The notes beneath the pieces are model-generated. The model saw nothing but the letters and a program-made list of their open reading frames with translations, was not told the DNA's origin and made no database searches. The position numbers were made by a program, and so were the translations under genes. Positions 12,835 through 24,174 of a stretch of 64,000 bases of DNA are shown here, in pieces; position 1 is the stretch's first letter, and every line of letters begins with the position of its first letter. This DNA comes from Acanthosepion esculentum (Eukaryota > Mollusca > Cephalopoda > Sepiida > Sepiidae). Where the stretch lies: assembly GCA_964036315.1 (NCBI GenBank), contig OZ038482.1:12955785-13019784 (forward strand), read 5' to 3'.

Positions 12835-14220
12835 AAAGTTACTCTGGTCTCGTTTCTCGTTTCGGGGTTATAAATGATGCCATTAAAATAAAAATAAAAG
12901 TGCTTTGTGTTTCTCTTATCCTTTCTTTGTTTTTCTTCTTAATTAAAAATCTGAAGGAATTTAAAACGATATGATTTATATCCCAGGCATCGGATTGCCA
13001 GATATTTTAATTCCCTGGAAAGTCATTTCAGGAAACGATCTAAATTGAACTAGAAGATTGTAGAGAGAACAGCCAGACACAATCCAATCCCACGGGACAT
13101 TACTTCTGTCTGTGATATAATGGGAACGCCGTCAATAATATACGAAGGCTTTTCTAGCGAACAAAACGGACATACCGCATTGATTCTATTGAGATTCGAG
13201 TTGCATTGAACAAAGGACACGGCTCATGAGGTGAAGATGATAGCATCAGATTCCAGTGTCGATGGTATTTATTAAAGGTGGCTTTGTTCCGTACGAGATC
13301 AAATGGGAGGTAAATGAAGGTCGGAGAATTTTATTACACCAATCATTTAAATGGGGAGGAGCTGGAGTTGGAACATTGGCCACTGTCATTGGTGCAAACA
13401 TGGAACTATACCACGGATTGCAACTGTAGTTGTAAAGAAAAAAAAAAAAAAACTGTCAACATATAGTAGCAATAAAAGTCTGCAATAGATGTCTTCTGTC
13501 TTTCGACCGCAACACTTGTAACCAAATCACAGTTTAAGCGATAGTCCGTCGTAACAGTCCAACGGGCAACGTAGAAACGACAAAATGGCATCACAAATCC
13601 AACCTTCACTTTTCACCAGCAAAAACGCATATTCGTCCACCAAGCTCAGAAAATCAAATCTGTTCACATAAGCGAAAAACAATGTCTTTTTCACCGAGAG
13701 ATTTTTCTGGTTGGTCACGCCATTCAGGGAAGGGAAGAACATTAGCATAGATTCCGGTCCTTAAAGTAGATTTTTGCTAACTACTTTTTGATAATTTTTC
13801 TTCGGCAGATCGCATGCAAAACACGAAATCTTTTTCGAGGTAGCTGATTATCTCTTGCACTACAGCAACAGGTTCAGTTTAGATTGTCCCTAAACTTGGT
13901 TTGTTGTAGTAGACTGGAAAAGAAGAAAAGAAAATATGGCCGACGTAGAAGACAAATGAAGTGGCCATGCTTTGAAAAATCACAATGTCATTGCTTTTGC
14001 ATGAGCTTAAACACTGACTACTGGCACCATTAGCAAGTACGTAACAATTCCTGTTACCCGTTTTTAAGAAGTATTTTCTCTTTCCTTGCGTTTCTCTGTT
14101 ACAACTACACAGAATGTTGTCTGTAGAGTTCTTGGTCAGGTTTTCCTGCAGTGAAGGTTTAATTCTAATTAAGCCTTTGCGTTGAGAGGAAATATTTTCA
14201 ATATTCTTTGATGGACCACT
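12835..14220. other. No gene recognised; non-repetitive sequence
   Basis: Only short open frames without recognisable motifs are present, plus an A-run near 13438-13451. A minus-strand 124-codon frame at 13879-14253 runs into the solo LTR and is not credible. Sequence at about 14095-14170 is related to 15840-15915 (shared ATGTTGT...AGTTCTTGG), which suggests an older duplication. Confidence 0.5.
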
Positions 14221-14593
14221 GATATTGTTGAGGGTTTTCCCCTTTTTACACAAATGGACTCACCCAGGGTGTACATATACTACTGCCAGTGAATACCCAG
14301 ACAGTAGTAATAGAGAGAGTAGAGTCGGTCGGTAGTAGAACGTTTGGACAGTCAGAAGAGTAGAGTCGGTCGGTAGATGAGTCACACATAGAAACAGTAG
14401 TCACGGTAACGAGCACGTCGACTCATACAGCTTTACGTCGATATCAAAGACTATATATATATTTTCCTACTAACCCGCATTCTTGGAACTACTAACCTGT
14501 ATTACCAGTTTGTATTATTACGTTAATACATTTACTTCATATATTCATTCTTGGCGTTTGTTATTATTTGATAGCAGAATCCACAACAGATAT
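14221..14593. mobile_element. Solo LTR (family A) with 5-bp target duplication GATAT
   Basis: The LTR body runs 14226-14588 (363 bp), beginning TGTTGAGGG and ending ATCCACAACA. The 5 bp before it (14221-14225) and after it (14589-14593) are both GATAT, a perfect target-site duplication. The sequence is homologous to the solo LTR at 25174-25517: shared CCCCTTTTTACACAA at the start, CTACTAACCCGCATTC in the middle, and GGCGTTT and CCACAACA at the end. No gag or pol lies nearby, so the element has recombined to a solo LTR. TG...CA ends with a 5-bp duplication suit Ty3/gypsy or BEL; the superfamily cannot be fixed without pol. An internal near-repeat, AGAGTCGGTCGGTAG, occurs twice (near 14323 and 14361). 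Confidence 0.9.
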
Positions 14594-15344
14594 GAATATT
14601 CTTTTCCACGCCTCTGATGACTGTAATCAGTTTGCGATTAGCTTTCCGTTTGTATTGTTGGTTGCTGATTGAGAGTATAGTTGTCTCCCTTGAAAATCTT
14701 ATTCTGATCAGCTCACTTTAGTACGTGATTTAATTACTGAATGTCGGGCCGTTTCAGCAAAGCAATATCGAAACAAACGTCTTATACTTTGAAGATCTTC
14801 TATTATTTTGTTTTGCCTAGCATGGAATAGGCTGTGTTATTGACTACACGACCAAAACATTAATCTATAAACACGGTTTCTATGTTCTTAATCCGCCTTG
14901 TCAGATCGAAACTTTCATATAGACGTCATGCATGGCACTATACCTGTTCAGAAATATCAAACCTGTCAGCTGTATACAACCAATTTTCAGATCAGTAGTT
15001 AAAAGGACTGAATGAAATGATGTCTGTAGGTCTTAGTGAGGTCCATCCTATTTTGAAACTCGTACACTGGCGCTACACAATCACAAAGAACTGTACCAAA
15101 TAACAGAAACCGCATAACTTGAGGACTTTCAACAGCAACAACTAAACTGGATATAACATTTAACACGAACACAGAACAATGAAATAATCAAGATATTGAC
15201 GTTCCACACTACTTCAAAACAAAAGGCGAGGAAGGAAATCTCTCCCCCCACCATCACCACTAGAAAGAGCGATAACAGTTACTGGACTTGAGAAACCCGT
15301 TTTCCTTAAACACATTTTTAATTAAAAGATTATATTCACACTAT
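14594..15344. other. No gene seen; older duplicated sequence
   Basis: The first approximately 110 bp (ATGAATATTCTTT... with CTGTAATCAG) are related to 17010-17120, so this segment has a diverged paralogue about 2.4 kb downstream. Nothing else is recognised. Confidence 0.45.
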
Positions 15345-15640
15345 TTACATTGTTCGGACTGCTGTCCTCATCTGTTGCCATATTCACGACGTTTCGGCCT
15401 TGTACGTTCCAGCCTTCTTCGGGTGATTGGAATTTCGAACTGAACCCTTTATTTCGTCAACCAGGGTAGACTGTTCTAGTTCCATGTGCCATGCTCTAGT
15501 TATCTCCCTTTAACTCAACTCTCTAAGTTTTTGTTCACCACTGCAGTAATCGAGTATTGAATTCACGACTCTTTGGATTAGGTCACTGGATCCAACCAAC
15601 ATTTTTATCCACTGGGTCATGTGTCCCTGAGAAAGATTTT
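15345..15640 (-). mobile_element. tRNA-derived SINE, copy 1
   Basis: Read on the minus strand, the element runs from a tRNA-like head near 15640 (GACACATGACCCAGTGGATA, box A-like; GAATTCAATACTCG, box B-like) to a tail containing GAAGAAGGCTGGAACG and GGCCGAAACGTCGTG near 15385-15425. It is clearly the same family as the copies at 16.3, 26.4 and 44.0 kb. It is diverged and carries no coding capacity. Confidence 0.75.
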
Positions 15641-15913
15641 ATAAATTTCAGCAGAAAATAGCACTAGCTGCTCGGTCAATGAATTCCTGATGTTTCCTTA
15701 TAAGGCAATGGCTAATTAATTAATCAAATAATAGTTTTCTTGCGTTTCCATCCCATATGTGATTTTAATATTATTGCATGGATTACATATTTCTGATACT
15801 CCTTTTGCTGAGTGCGATTGATTTTTCTATGTATTTCCTCCGACAACTACGTGGAATGTTGTATATACAGTTCTTGGTTAAGTTTTCTTTCAGTGAATGT
15901 TCAATTCTCAAGA

Positions 15914-16257
15914 AGGGTAGAGGTAAGCATCAAGTAACCTATCTAACGAGCTTGTGTAAATTGATGGCAGAACACGTCCTTGCAACGACAGTAAAGAGAT
16001 AAATATTACTTAGATTTACGAAAGATTGGCAGTTGTCGAGAGCCATAATTGTCCACGTCCTAAAAAGATACAGTACATATAAGTAGAGTTTAACCAAACA
16101 CTTGATATCGAACATGATAAATGCTTGAGAAATTATTGGCTGTTATTATTTTCTTATGTTGTTTTATAATATATAATGATTTTTTATATATTTTATATAG
16201 AAATATCTTTTAGTAAGATTTCCCAGAACAATTCTGTGGATAAGACAAATTGATATA
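15914..16257. repeat. Inverted duplication, left arm (partner at 25825-26160)
   Basis: This approximately 340-bp block is the reverse complement of 25825-26160 at high identity. Shared features include GGTAAGCATCAAGTAACCT, the CAACACTTGATATCGAACATG-like segment, and GGATAAGACAAATTGATAT at the right end. The arms lie about 9.6 kb apart. No open frame is conserved between arms, so it looks like an interspersed repeat present in two orientations rather than a gene. Minor indels are present. Confidence 0.85.
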
Positions 16258-16274
16258 CGAATCTGTCTATATTT

Positions 16275-16975
16275 CTGAGCTGAGATATTATGTACACTAT
16301 TTACATTATTCGGACTATTGTCCTCATCTTTGTCGACATATTTATTACAACGTTTCGGCCGTTGTACGCTCCGGCCTTCTTCAGGTGGTTGGAATGACGA
16401 ACTGAACCCTTTATTTCACTCGCTGGGGTATACTATGTGTTATGGGAACTTACCCATAATAATAATAATGGACTATTCCGGACATTATAAATACTGCGCC
16501 TCTCAAGGGGGAGGAGAGATAATTGTAAGAACATTGGAATAGTGATACTTGTCAAGACAACATCGTTCACTCTAACCAAATCTGATATTCATTACTAATA
16601 CTTCTACTTCTTTGTACATATTTCTGTTTGTAATATATCTTTGTTATTCCATACCTGTGTTCGAGTTATTTCTTCATTGGTTCTAACCTTGGACCATCAC
16701 CGTGGTACAAGGAACTTGGACCGTAACACTATTCTAGTTCCAAATGCCATGTTTAATGGATGTCAGTTATCAGTTATCTCCTGCTAATTCCTCTCTCCAA
16801 GTTCTCCACCACCTTAACCGGGTATTGAACTCACGATCTTTGGGTTCTGTCACTGGATCTAACAAACGCCTTTATCTACTGTGCCATGTGTCCTTGAGTG
16901 TGAGTTCAATACCTGGTTAAGTTGGCAACAAAGATAAGGATGATAGTTCGAGCAATGTAAATAGTGTATTTTTAA
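16275..16975 (-). mobile_element. tRNA-derived SINE, copy 2, interrupted by an LTR
   Basis: SINE sequence occupies about 16345-16437 and 16729-16898 on the minus strand, split by the solo LTR at 16438-16728. The head contains GACACATGGCACAGTAGATA (box A-like) and GTGAGTTCAATACCCGG (box B-like). The tail contains CCTGAAGAAGGCCGGAGCG and CGGCCGAAACGTTG. Inverted copies of one sequence flank it: TTTACATTATTCGGAC at about 16297-16312 and its diverged reverse complement at about 16950-16970. Confidence 0.8.
16433..16733. mobile_element. Solo LTR (family B) nested in SINE copy 2
   Basis: The LTR body is 16438-16728 (291 bp), starting TGTTATGGGAAC and ending GGACCGTAACA, with short inverted ends TGTTA...TAACA. 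The flanking pentamers are CTATG (16433-16437) and CTATT (16729-16733), a 5-bp duplication with one change. Removing it restores the SINE order seen at 44.0 kb. A TATA-like ATTATAAATA lies near 16486. It is unlike family A apart from the terminal TGTT...AACA. Confidence 0.8.
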
Positions 16976-19900
16976 TATAGTCCTGAAGTTGTACTTGTTA
17001 CAGATATGAATATTCTTTCATATACTTCTGATGTTTGGTAGAGGAACTGTAATCAGCTTATGATTCGCTTTTCAATCTGTTTTCCAAATTGTTCGTTGTT
17101 ACTGCTATACTCTCAGTGCATTCTATTAGATCGCATATAAAAACCATTTTCTCGTAAATAATCTTTAAAATGTACGCGGGTATTACGTATGATTTTGAGG
17201 TATGCACTAAAAGTCACTAATATACAAAACATTTTTTCGTATTTTTCGGAATGGAGAGGATGTCATATATTCAAAGTTTGTTATCAGATATGTAACTATT
17301 TCTTTCGGAGCAATTCTTTACGCTGATTATAAACATACAAACCAATCCTCACGCAACTTCCCACCAACCGGCCAGTGACTACCACGCGCTGTATCTCGAT
17401 TCTTGCTCATGCCGCTAAACACTTAGCACTGGGAAAAGCCTATTGCACGTTCACAAGCATACGAGAAATGAAAATATGTCGAGAAATGAGACAGTGAATC
17501 CCGTTTCCAATATAAAATAGGTGTGTCTTATTCAGGGTTTCGTTGGCTCGTTCTGGGCGACGTAGGTAGGTGACACTTGGCCCAACTTTTTCTACGTCAG
17601 TCTAACAGCCGCAGCTTTACACTCTCCCCAATAACCAACTCTACTGCCATCCACACATCACGACATGTAGCTATGAATACGAAAGGGTGACACCGGAACT
17701 ACTCGACGGACAATCAGTTCCCACCACGAGAAGACCAGAACTGATTTCCTTGATTCTAAATGTGACTCAGTATAGATTAGCAACCAGAAATGATTAATAT
17801 CTGACTTGTTGTCACTTGAACTCAAAAGACCGTGGCCATTTATTTATTCTTCCGTTCTTCTTTGGTTAAGTAGATGCCACTGAGAAAACCGGGATTCAAA
17901 GAACCCATTTGTTGGCTATAGAACAGAAACACTTGAGTTCAAGTCAAAATACCCCATTCTTTCTTCTACGTGGGTTATCCATTCATAGTGTCACAATCTG
18001 AGGTACATTTCTGGATCATTATACTCTGGGTTAGTCTGTACGAATTCTCAGTAACTCTAGGACGGTCAATTTTTTTCTTGATTGTGAACTATATTAAGGG
18101 TCCTATAGTGTTCACACACTTCTATTTGCGCATGTTCCCTGGATAGGTTTGTGTATGAGGGGGTGGATAGTCGATGCATCTTAACGTAGCTGGCGTCAGT
18201 GGTGTGTCGTTGTTAAGGAGACTTTTTTCAAAAACTCCATGAATATTTTAATCATTACTGAAGTAAATGGCGATCCTGTAACCGGGAGGGTTGCCGAATG
18301 TGAGTCATCAGATGAAGGTTAGAGAGAGTATCGACCGAAACTTGTTAAAACGACAAGAAGTAAGAGTTAAAGCATTTGATGATCTAATGAAGTAAGTGAG
18401 AAATAATTTTGCAAATGGGTCAGTCACACTGTCTGCTGAAAAGCTTAAAACCATGGGAATGGCTTGATAATTCACATTGCATACAAAAGGAAACACATTC
18501 TGTGGAGAAATTATTATGTCTCTCAGTAATAAAAAGTCGGTCTTGTGTGACAACCCAATCAAAAACCATTTAGGAATTAGATCTGACTCCTGCATTTTGA
18601 TTGGTCACTGGGGTTCTGAATTAAGAAAAGTTAGATAAATCAAGAAGCGTACGTAGTCAAAACCCCGTCAGCGCCCACAGAAAGTTGAGAAGTGACAATT
18701 TTGGCTTAATGGAGATCTTCTCTTTACCAGGAGAAGATCAGTTGTGCAAAAGACGAATAGCATTGGTTTTCATTCTTGCACTTGTAGATGAGTTGGAGTA
18801 GCAATTTTAGCCTAAAAGCGAAACGATATAGGTTAATTTATGTCAAAACCAGACAAGCGGAGAAGTAATAATTTTGAACACAAAAATATATAGTGATTAT
18901 CTTCCAACAAGATGATAAATAAAGAATCTTTTGTCCAACACCCACAGCTTGTGTAGTCCAAGAAGAGATCAATGGGCCTTCCCCAGAAAAATCATCACAG
19001 TAAATTGAGTTTCAGTCACAGCTGCGCGTGGAGGATAAAATGAAAGCAAAGCGTGAATTTTCAAAAGGGGGATGTTCATTAATTAACGTGGTTTAGTGTT
19101 TAACAGATATTAGCATGGAAAGCGTTAATTAAAGTCCCTGGGCAGTGAACCTGTTACAGACAAAAAAGAAAGAGTTTCCTTTCTTGTCTTCCAAAATACT
19201 ACACTTGGTTGTGAATAGAGATGTATATAAAAATTAACACTGAAAATGTTTCTCTAGTTGTTCTTTGATTTTAACATTTGTTTTTCGATTACACTCACCA
19301 CTAATACAATGTATAGACAGTCTCTAATTACACCCTGGAGGATTTGCAGCATGTAATGTGGTCCATTAAGCCATAGTTCCTGTTGTTTCCTGATGATGGT
19401 AGGGTTTAGGTGTGGCACAGACAATATGAGGCCATGGACCCCAATTGTCAACAAGGAACTATGCAAATTGATGATGGTCCCATATTGGTGAAGGGTGTAT
19501 TTATATCGTTTAGGTTGGTCTGACTAAACATGCCATTGACTGATGACAAAAGTATTGCACTGTTTCATGACCATTTGCATCCAGTCATAGACATGTCATC
19601 GGTTGCCCAAGTTGCCCAGAATTGGTTTAAGGAGCATTCTTGAGACTGCTAACAAAAGCTGTTTCCACCGCATTCACTCAATATGAAATTAAGTCAAGCA
19701 TTTATTAGATGTGATGGAGACATCTATTTGTATACAAGATTCATTTTATTTACTAATATTAGGAATACTGGAGTCTTCAAGGCATCAGGGTTCAAACTTT
19801 TTCGACAAATCTTGTGGAAACAATGCAATGTTGAGTTGCTGCATTTCTCCAGGCTAGTGATAGGGTTCTACACTTTACTAGGGACCTATCTCATGAATTT

Positions 19901-20105
19901 CTGGCAGATCAGTTCATTTCATCGATGCTATAATGCACAGATGCAACCAATATGTAACTGTTATCCCCACTCACCTACCCAGGGGATTGTAATACTTTTG
20001 GCTGATATATATATATATGTTATGTTTGTACATTTCTTCCCTGTTGTCTTCTTTTAACAATAAAAATTGTTGATTTGTTATACCTTATCTCAAACTGTTC
20101 ACTTT
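16976..20105. other. About 3.1 kb without a supported gene
   Basis: Several open frames under 130 codons occur, the longest at 19683-20057 plus strand (124 codons). None shows a family motif, a splice context or a homologue elsewhere in the window. At 17840-17955, ACTTGAACTC and ACTTGAGTTCAAGT form a weak repeat pair. I see nothing that identifies a host exon. Confidence 0.45.
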
Positions 20106-20225
20106 ATTTTTATTTTTCTTATTAATGTTCATCCAATATAAGGCCAAAGAGTCACTCAAGGTAGTGGGTTACTATGCGGAGTTGTGTAAGAAAGGACAAG
20201 CGTTAGAAGTACAGAGCAGAAGCAG
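20100..20225. repeat. Conserved leader of an ATCT array, copy 1
   Basis: About 125 bp ending AGAGCAGAAGC immediately before an ATCT array. The same leader, with substitutions and one small insertion, precedes the ATCT array at 23491 (23369-23490). Both contain GAGTCACTCAAGGTAGTGGG. A repeat unit therefore carries its own ATCT tail, as SINE-like elements do, but I cannot identify a tRNA head. Confidence 0.8.
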
Positions 20226-20227
20226 AC

Positions 20228-20228
20228 T

Positions 20229-20259
<31 letters not shown>

Positions 20260-20270
20260 CAGTCTGTTCA

Positions 20271-20321
<51 letters not shown>

Positions 20322-20333
20322 TTCAGTCTGTTC

Positions 20334-20380
<47 letters not shown>

Positions 20381-20381
20381 G

Positions 20382-20412
<31 letters not shown>

Positions 20413-20423
20413 CAGTCTGTTCA

Positions 20424-20480
<57 letters not shown>

Positions 20481-20486
20481 GTTCAA

Positions 20487-20542
<56 letters not shown>

Positions 20543-20543
20543 G

Positions 20544-20574
<31 letters not shown>

Positions 20575-20585
20575 CAGTCTGTTCA

Positions 20586-20626
<41 letters not shown>

Positions 20627-20632
20627 GTTCAA

Positions 20633-20701
<69 letters not shown>
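20228..20701. repeat. (ATCT)n microsatellite with CAGTCTGTTCA spacers
   Basis: Perfect ATCT blocks of roughly 40-110 bp are separated by short spacers of the type CAGTCTGTTCATATC or CTGTTCAAATC. The open frame through it (Ser-Ile-Tyr-Leu repeats) is a repeat artefact. The array is split by the mariner insertion and resumes at 21993. Confidence 0.95.
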
Positions 20702-20703
<2 letters not shown>

Positions 20704-21990
20704 AGGTCATCCCATAAGTTCTGTCCGAATTTTGAATAAACAAAACAAGTGACCAAATGTTACATTTAATTACAGATTCAATCAACAATGTATTTTCCCT
20801 GATTATCTATGACTTCCTTCCATCTATTAACAAGCTTACTAATTCCATTACTGTAAAATTCTTTTGGCTTTGATTCGAAGAACTCACAAATGTCAGTTTT
20901 AACCTCTTCCTGTGTTACAAAAGCTGTCTCTTCCAAATGATTCTGTAAGCTACGAAACAAATGGTAGTCTGAAGGAGCAAGGTCGGGAGAATAAGGTGGA
21001 TGAGGAATTTTCTCCCAACCAAGTTCTTCGATCTTTTGTGACGTGATTCTTGCTGTGTGTGGTTGCGCATTGTCCTGATGAAACATCACCCGTTTTCGAT
21101 TCACTAGAGCAGGTCTTTTTTTCCTCAAAGCTTGGTTCAAACGCTCTAATTGCTGACAGTATATTTGAGCATTAATTGTTGCATTAGGTGGTAAGAATTC
21201 AAAGTGGATTATTCCTTGGCAATCCCACCAGATTGAAAGAAGAACCTTTTGCCCATGAATTTCCCTTCTCGGTTGTGGCTGGGGTCCTTCCCCTTTACCA
21301 AGCCAATGTCTACGACGCTTAACATTTCGATTACAGATCCATTTTTCGTCGCCAGTCACAAGTCTATCCAAAAAAGGTGAAACAAGTTGGCGAGAATGGA
21401 GAGAAGAGCAGATGTCAACTCGGGGTTTGAGGTTGTTTTCAAACAATTCATGAGGCACCCATTTTCCAAGTTTAGGAACTTTTCCAAGTTGTTGAAGATG
21501 ACGATGAACAGTTGTATGGTTTGAACTGAGAACCACTGCCAATTCCTCAACTGATAAAGCAAGATTTTCTTCAAAGGCTGCTTCAAGAAGCTTTTCATCA
21601 AACTCAACTGGATGTCCGGTTCGATCTTCATCTTCAAGGGTGAAATCTCCACCTCTGAATTTTGCAAACCAACTTCTGCAAGTTCTTTCATTCACACATT
21701 CCTCTCCATAAACTGAGTGAATGTTTCTAGCCGCTTTGGCTGCTGAGTTTCCTTTCTTGAACTCATAAAGCATTATGTGCCTCAAATGATTCTTGGGTAC
21801 TTCCATGTTAGCAGGGTTTTAATCAAACAAAATTTAATTTTATTGTTCTCTGAAATAGAATTTGATCAGTTTAAATGCATCTAAACATAAAAATAATGTT
21901 CAGCTCCATTAGACATTATCAAATACTCTTTAAATTTCGTTCATTTTCACAAAAAGTTAAAATTCGGACAGAACTTATGGGATGACCTAA
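20702..21990 (-). mobile_element. Complete mariner transposon, 1289 bp, in an ATCT array
   Basis: Terminal inverted repeats of 32 bp lie at 20702-20733 and 21959-21990. They share AGGTCATCCCATAAG and differ at one base (position 2). TA dinucleotides at 20700-20701 and 21991-21992 are the expected target duplication. The element carries one uninterrupted transposase gene on the minus strand, with about 185 bp of 5' and 75 bp of 3' non-coding DNA. Size, ends and TA duplication fit the mariner family of the IS630-Tc1-mariner superfamily. Near-identical ends and an open gene suggest recent insertion. Confidence 0.95.
20778..21806 (-). CDS. Mariner transposase, full length, D,D34D
   Basis: This 342-codon gene encodes a mariner-family transposase, which cuts and pastes its own element at TA sites in the nucleus. 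The N-terminal half (about residues 1-110) is the paired-type helix-turn-helix DNA-binding region, including an RTCRSWFAKFR helix and the VHRHLQQLGK segment. WVPHEL (116-121) is the usual linker motif. The catalytic triad is complete: D153 in TGDEKWI, D245 in HQDNAQPHTA, and D280 in YSPDLAPSDYHLF, with exactly 34 residues between the last two, the mariner signature. Length matches the usual 340-350 residues. The ATG at 21806 is chosen because it gives the standard N-terminus (MEVPKNHLRH). A 111-codon frame in the same region is an overlapping artefact. Whether the protein is active is not known. Confidence 0.95.
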   Translation of the reverse strand: MEVPKNHLRHIMLYEFKKGNSAAKAARNIHSVYGEECVNERTCRSWFAKFRGGDFTLEDEDRTGHPVEFDEKLLEAAFEENLALSVEELAVVLSSNHTTVHRHLQQLGKVPKLGKWVPHELFENNLKPRVDICSSLHSRQLVSPFLDRLVTGDEKWICNRNVKRRRHWLGKGEGPQPQPRREIHGQKVLLSIWWDCQGIIHFEFLPPNATINAQIYCQQLERLNQALRKKRPALVNRKRVMFHQDNAQPHTARITSQKIEELGWEKIPHPPYSPDLAPSDYHLFRSLQNHLEETAFVTQEEVKTDICEFFESKPKEFYSNGISKLVNRWKEVIDNQGKYIVD

Positions 21991-22058
<68 letters not shown>

Positions 22059-22083
22059 ACTCTGTTCAAATCTATCTATGTAT
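21991..22083. repeat. (ATCT)n microsatellite, continuation beyond the mariner
   Basis: ATCT repeats resume immediately after the TA duplication and end with a degraded CACTCTGTTCAAATC spacer. Together with 20228-20701 it was one array before the insertion. Confidence 0.9.
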
Positions 22084-22199
22084 CTTTACCCCCTTTTAAA
22101 GTTTTGCCATTCAGTCTGAAGTATTTACATTGCTAATGATACTGAGTAGCATTGGGACGTTAAAAACTACTTTCTAATTATAAAAATTACGGCACCGTG

Positions 22200-22700
22200 A
22201 AGAACACATTTCAAACGTTAAAGAAAGGAGTATGAAACAGGAACATTTTGAAAAGAGTGCTGATTTGCTATATGAGGGTCTATCCTGTTGTATGGTAATG
22301 AATGCTGGATAATCTGACCACAAATTGAAGAATAAACCGGAAGTAATAGAATAAAGTTCTACGGAAGGATACAGAGAATTCCATAGACGAACCGAGTAAG
22401 CAACAAGGAAGTCTTAATGTATACTGAAAAGACACGTACTAAGAATCAGAAAAAGGCAGCTTGAATTTTATAGGCACATAATGAGGAAAGAGGGTTTGGA
22501 AAACTTAATACTCAAAGGGAACATCAAAGGCAAGAAAAATAACGGAAGGTGTCGAGCCAACTACCTGACCAGCCTGCGTGAATAGATTGTAGAGCTTGGA
22601 GGGGTGGGGCGGAAAGTTTGGCAAAGGGAGAAACGCTGGAAAGGCCACAACGTATAGGAGGTTGTGGGGTGCCATGATCGTTCACGATTCGGAAGAGAAA
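22200..22700 (+). pseudogene. RTE-like LINE, C-terminal reverse transcriptase relic
   Basis: Conceptual translation with stops and at least one frameshift shows the C-terminal tail typical of RTE-type non-LTR retrotransposons: LYGNECWII near 22288, then TNRVSNKEVL, then after a frame change RKRQLEFYRHIMRKEGLE and GKKNNGRCRANYLTSLRE, ending at about 22585. The stops after CWII and inside the IP-TNR segment make it non-functional. Upstream polymerase motifs are absent, so it is a 5'-truncated copy, the usual fate of LINE insertions. Family assignment rests on motif recall, not on a search. Confidence 0.75.
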
Positions 22701-23368
22701 CGACACATATCTTATAGTATTTCTTCATAACGTTTTGTAAGTCGGGTAGCGCTTGTACACGATGATGCAAAGTGAGATCAAGTATTTTATCTCCTCAGAT
22801 TGCAAACCACGAAATATTCCACTTTTCCGAATGGCTGAGTATAGCTCATCTCCAGAGAAGCACGTAACCCGGGCCGGTCTACCGACAACCAGTGTGTCGG
22901 TTTTTAAGATGTCTTCATCACCCTTATTAGTTGGCAGATGTATCTCTTATTGTTTGCATGAGACTGGCGTGTAACTTGGATATCATTGGTTCATTGCAGG
23001 CCAAGAGAAAATCGTGCAATGGCCGACCGTTCCCACTTTCTCTTTTTCTCGTACTAAGAAAACATGGCTTAAATTTCGCGTCGGAAATGGAAAATTGTTT
23101 ACTTTTAATAATTTTGTAAAGAGAGAAGTATTCGAAGGCGGATATGTCCCGCGCGAGTTGGTTCGCGGGTAGCTGATTGCGTAACAAGGCCATACGAATG
23201 CACGAGATGGCACATAAAAGTATGTGTACAGGTGATTATACGTGTGTGCGTGTTCATGTATGTGAGCGTTAGAAAAATATTATAACGACAGGCGCACACA
23301 CACAAAAATAAATGCAATAAATCTGTTTCATTTATTCTGTATCTCAAACTATTCACTATCTTTTTATT
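22701..23368. other. No gene recognised
   Basis: Several overlapping short frames on both strands, none with a family motif. A small inverted repeat (ACCGACAACCAGTGTGTCGGT-like, stem about 6 bp) lies near 22881. A TG-rich run lies at about 23220-23300. Confidence 0.4.
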
Positions 23369-23490
23369 TTTTTTTTTATTAATGTTCGCCTAATATAAGG
23401 CTAAAGAGTCACTCAAGGTAGTGGGTTACTGTGTGGAGTTGTGTAAGATTAGCGTAAGAAAGGACAAGCTTTAGGAGTACAGAGCAGAAG
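23369..23490. repeat. Conserved leader of an ATCT array, copy 2
   Basis: Homologous to 20100-20225, with shared GAGTCACTCAAGGTAGTGGG and ACAGAGCAGAAGC. It has an extra GATTAGCGTAA near 23447. It is followed directly by ATCT repeats, as in copy 1. Confidence 0.8.
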
Positions 23491-23491
23491 C

Positions 23492-23527
<36 letters not shown>

Positions 23528-23538
23528 CAGTCTGTTCA

Positions 23539-23603
<65 letters not shown>

Positions 23604-23613
23604 CACTCTGTTC

Positions 23614-23655
<42 letters not shown>

Positions 23656-23678
23656 CACTCTGTTCCTATCTATCTATA

Positions 23679-23743
<65 letters not shown>

Positions 23744-23754
23744 CAGTCTATTCA

Positions 23755-23790
<36 letters not shown>

Positions 23791-23809
23791 GTTCGAATCT
23801 GTATCTCAG

Positions 23810-23866
<57 letters not shown>

Positions 23867-23938
23867 TTATCTATCTATCTCACTCTGTTCCTATCTATTT
23901 ATCTATCTATCTATCACTGTTCGAATCTATGTGTCTCA

Positions 23939-24009
<71 letters not shown>

Positions 24010-24032
24010 ACTGTTCGAATCTATGTGTCTCA

Positions 24033-24092
<60 letters not shown>

Positions 24093-24102
24093 CACTCTGT
24101 TC

Positions 24103-24153
<51 letters not shown>

Positions 24154-24174
24154 CCTATCTATCTCAATCTGTTC

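Noticed and set aside
19550..19680. Transposase-like segment (VAQVAQNWFKEHS)
   Set aside because: Too short and lacks the SPDLNP or catalytic motifs needed to call it.
19683..20057. 124-codon plus-strand frame
   Set aside because: No domain, no related copy, composition like the flanks; could not be tied to any family.
20125..20739. 204-codon Ser-Ile-Tyr-Leu repeat frame (with similar ones at 23789, 23929, 42861)
   Set aside because: Translation of ATCT microsatellites.
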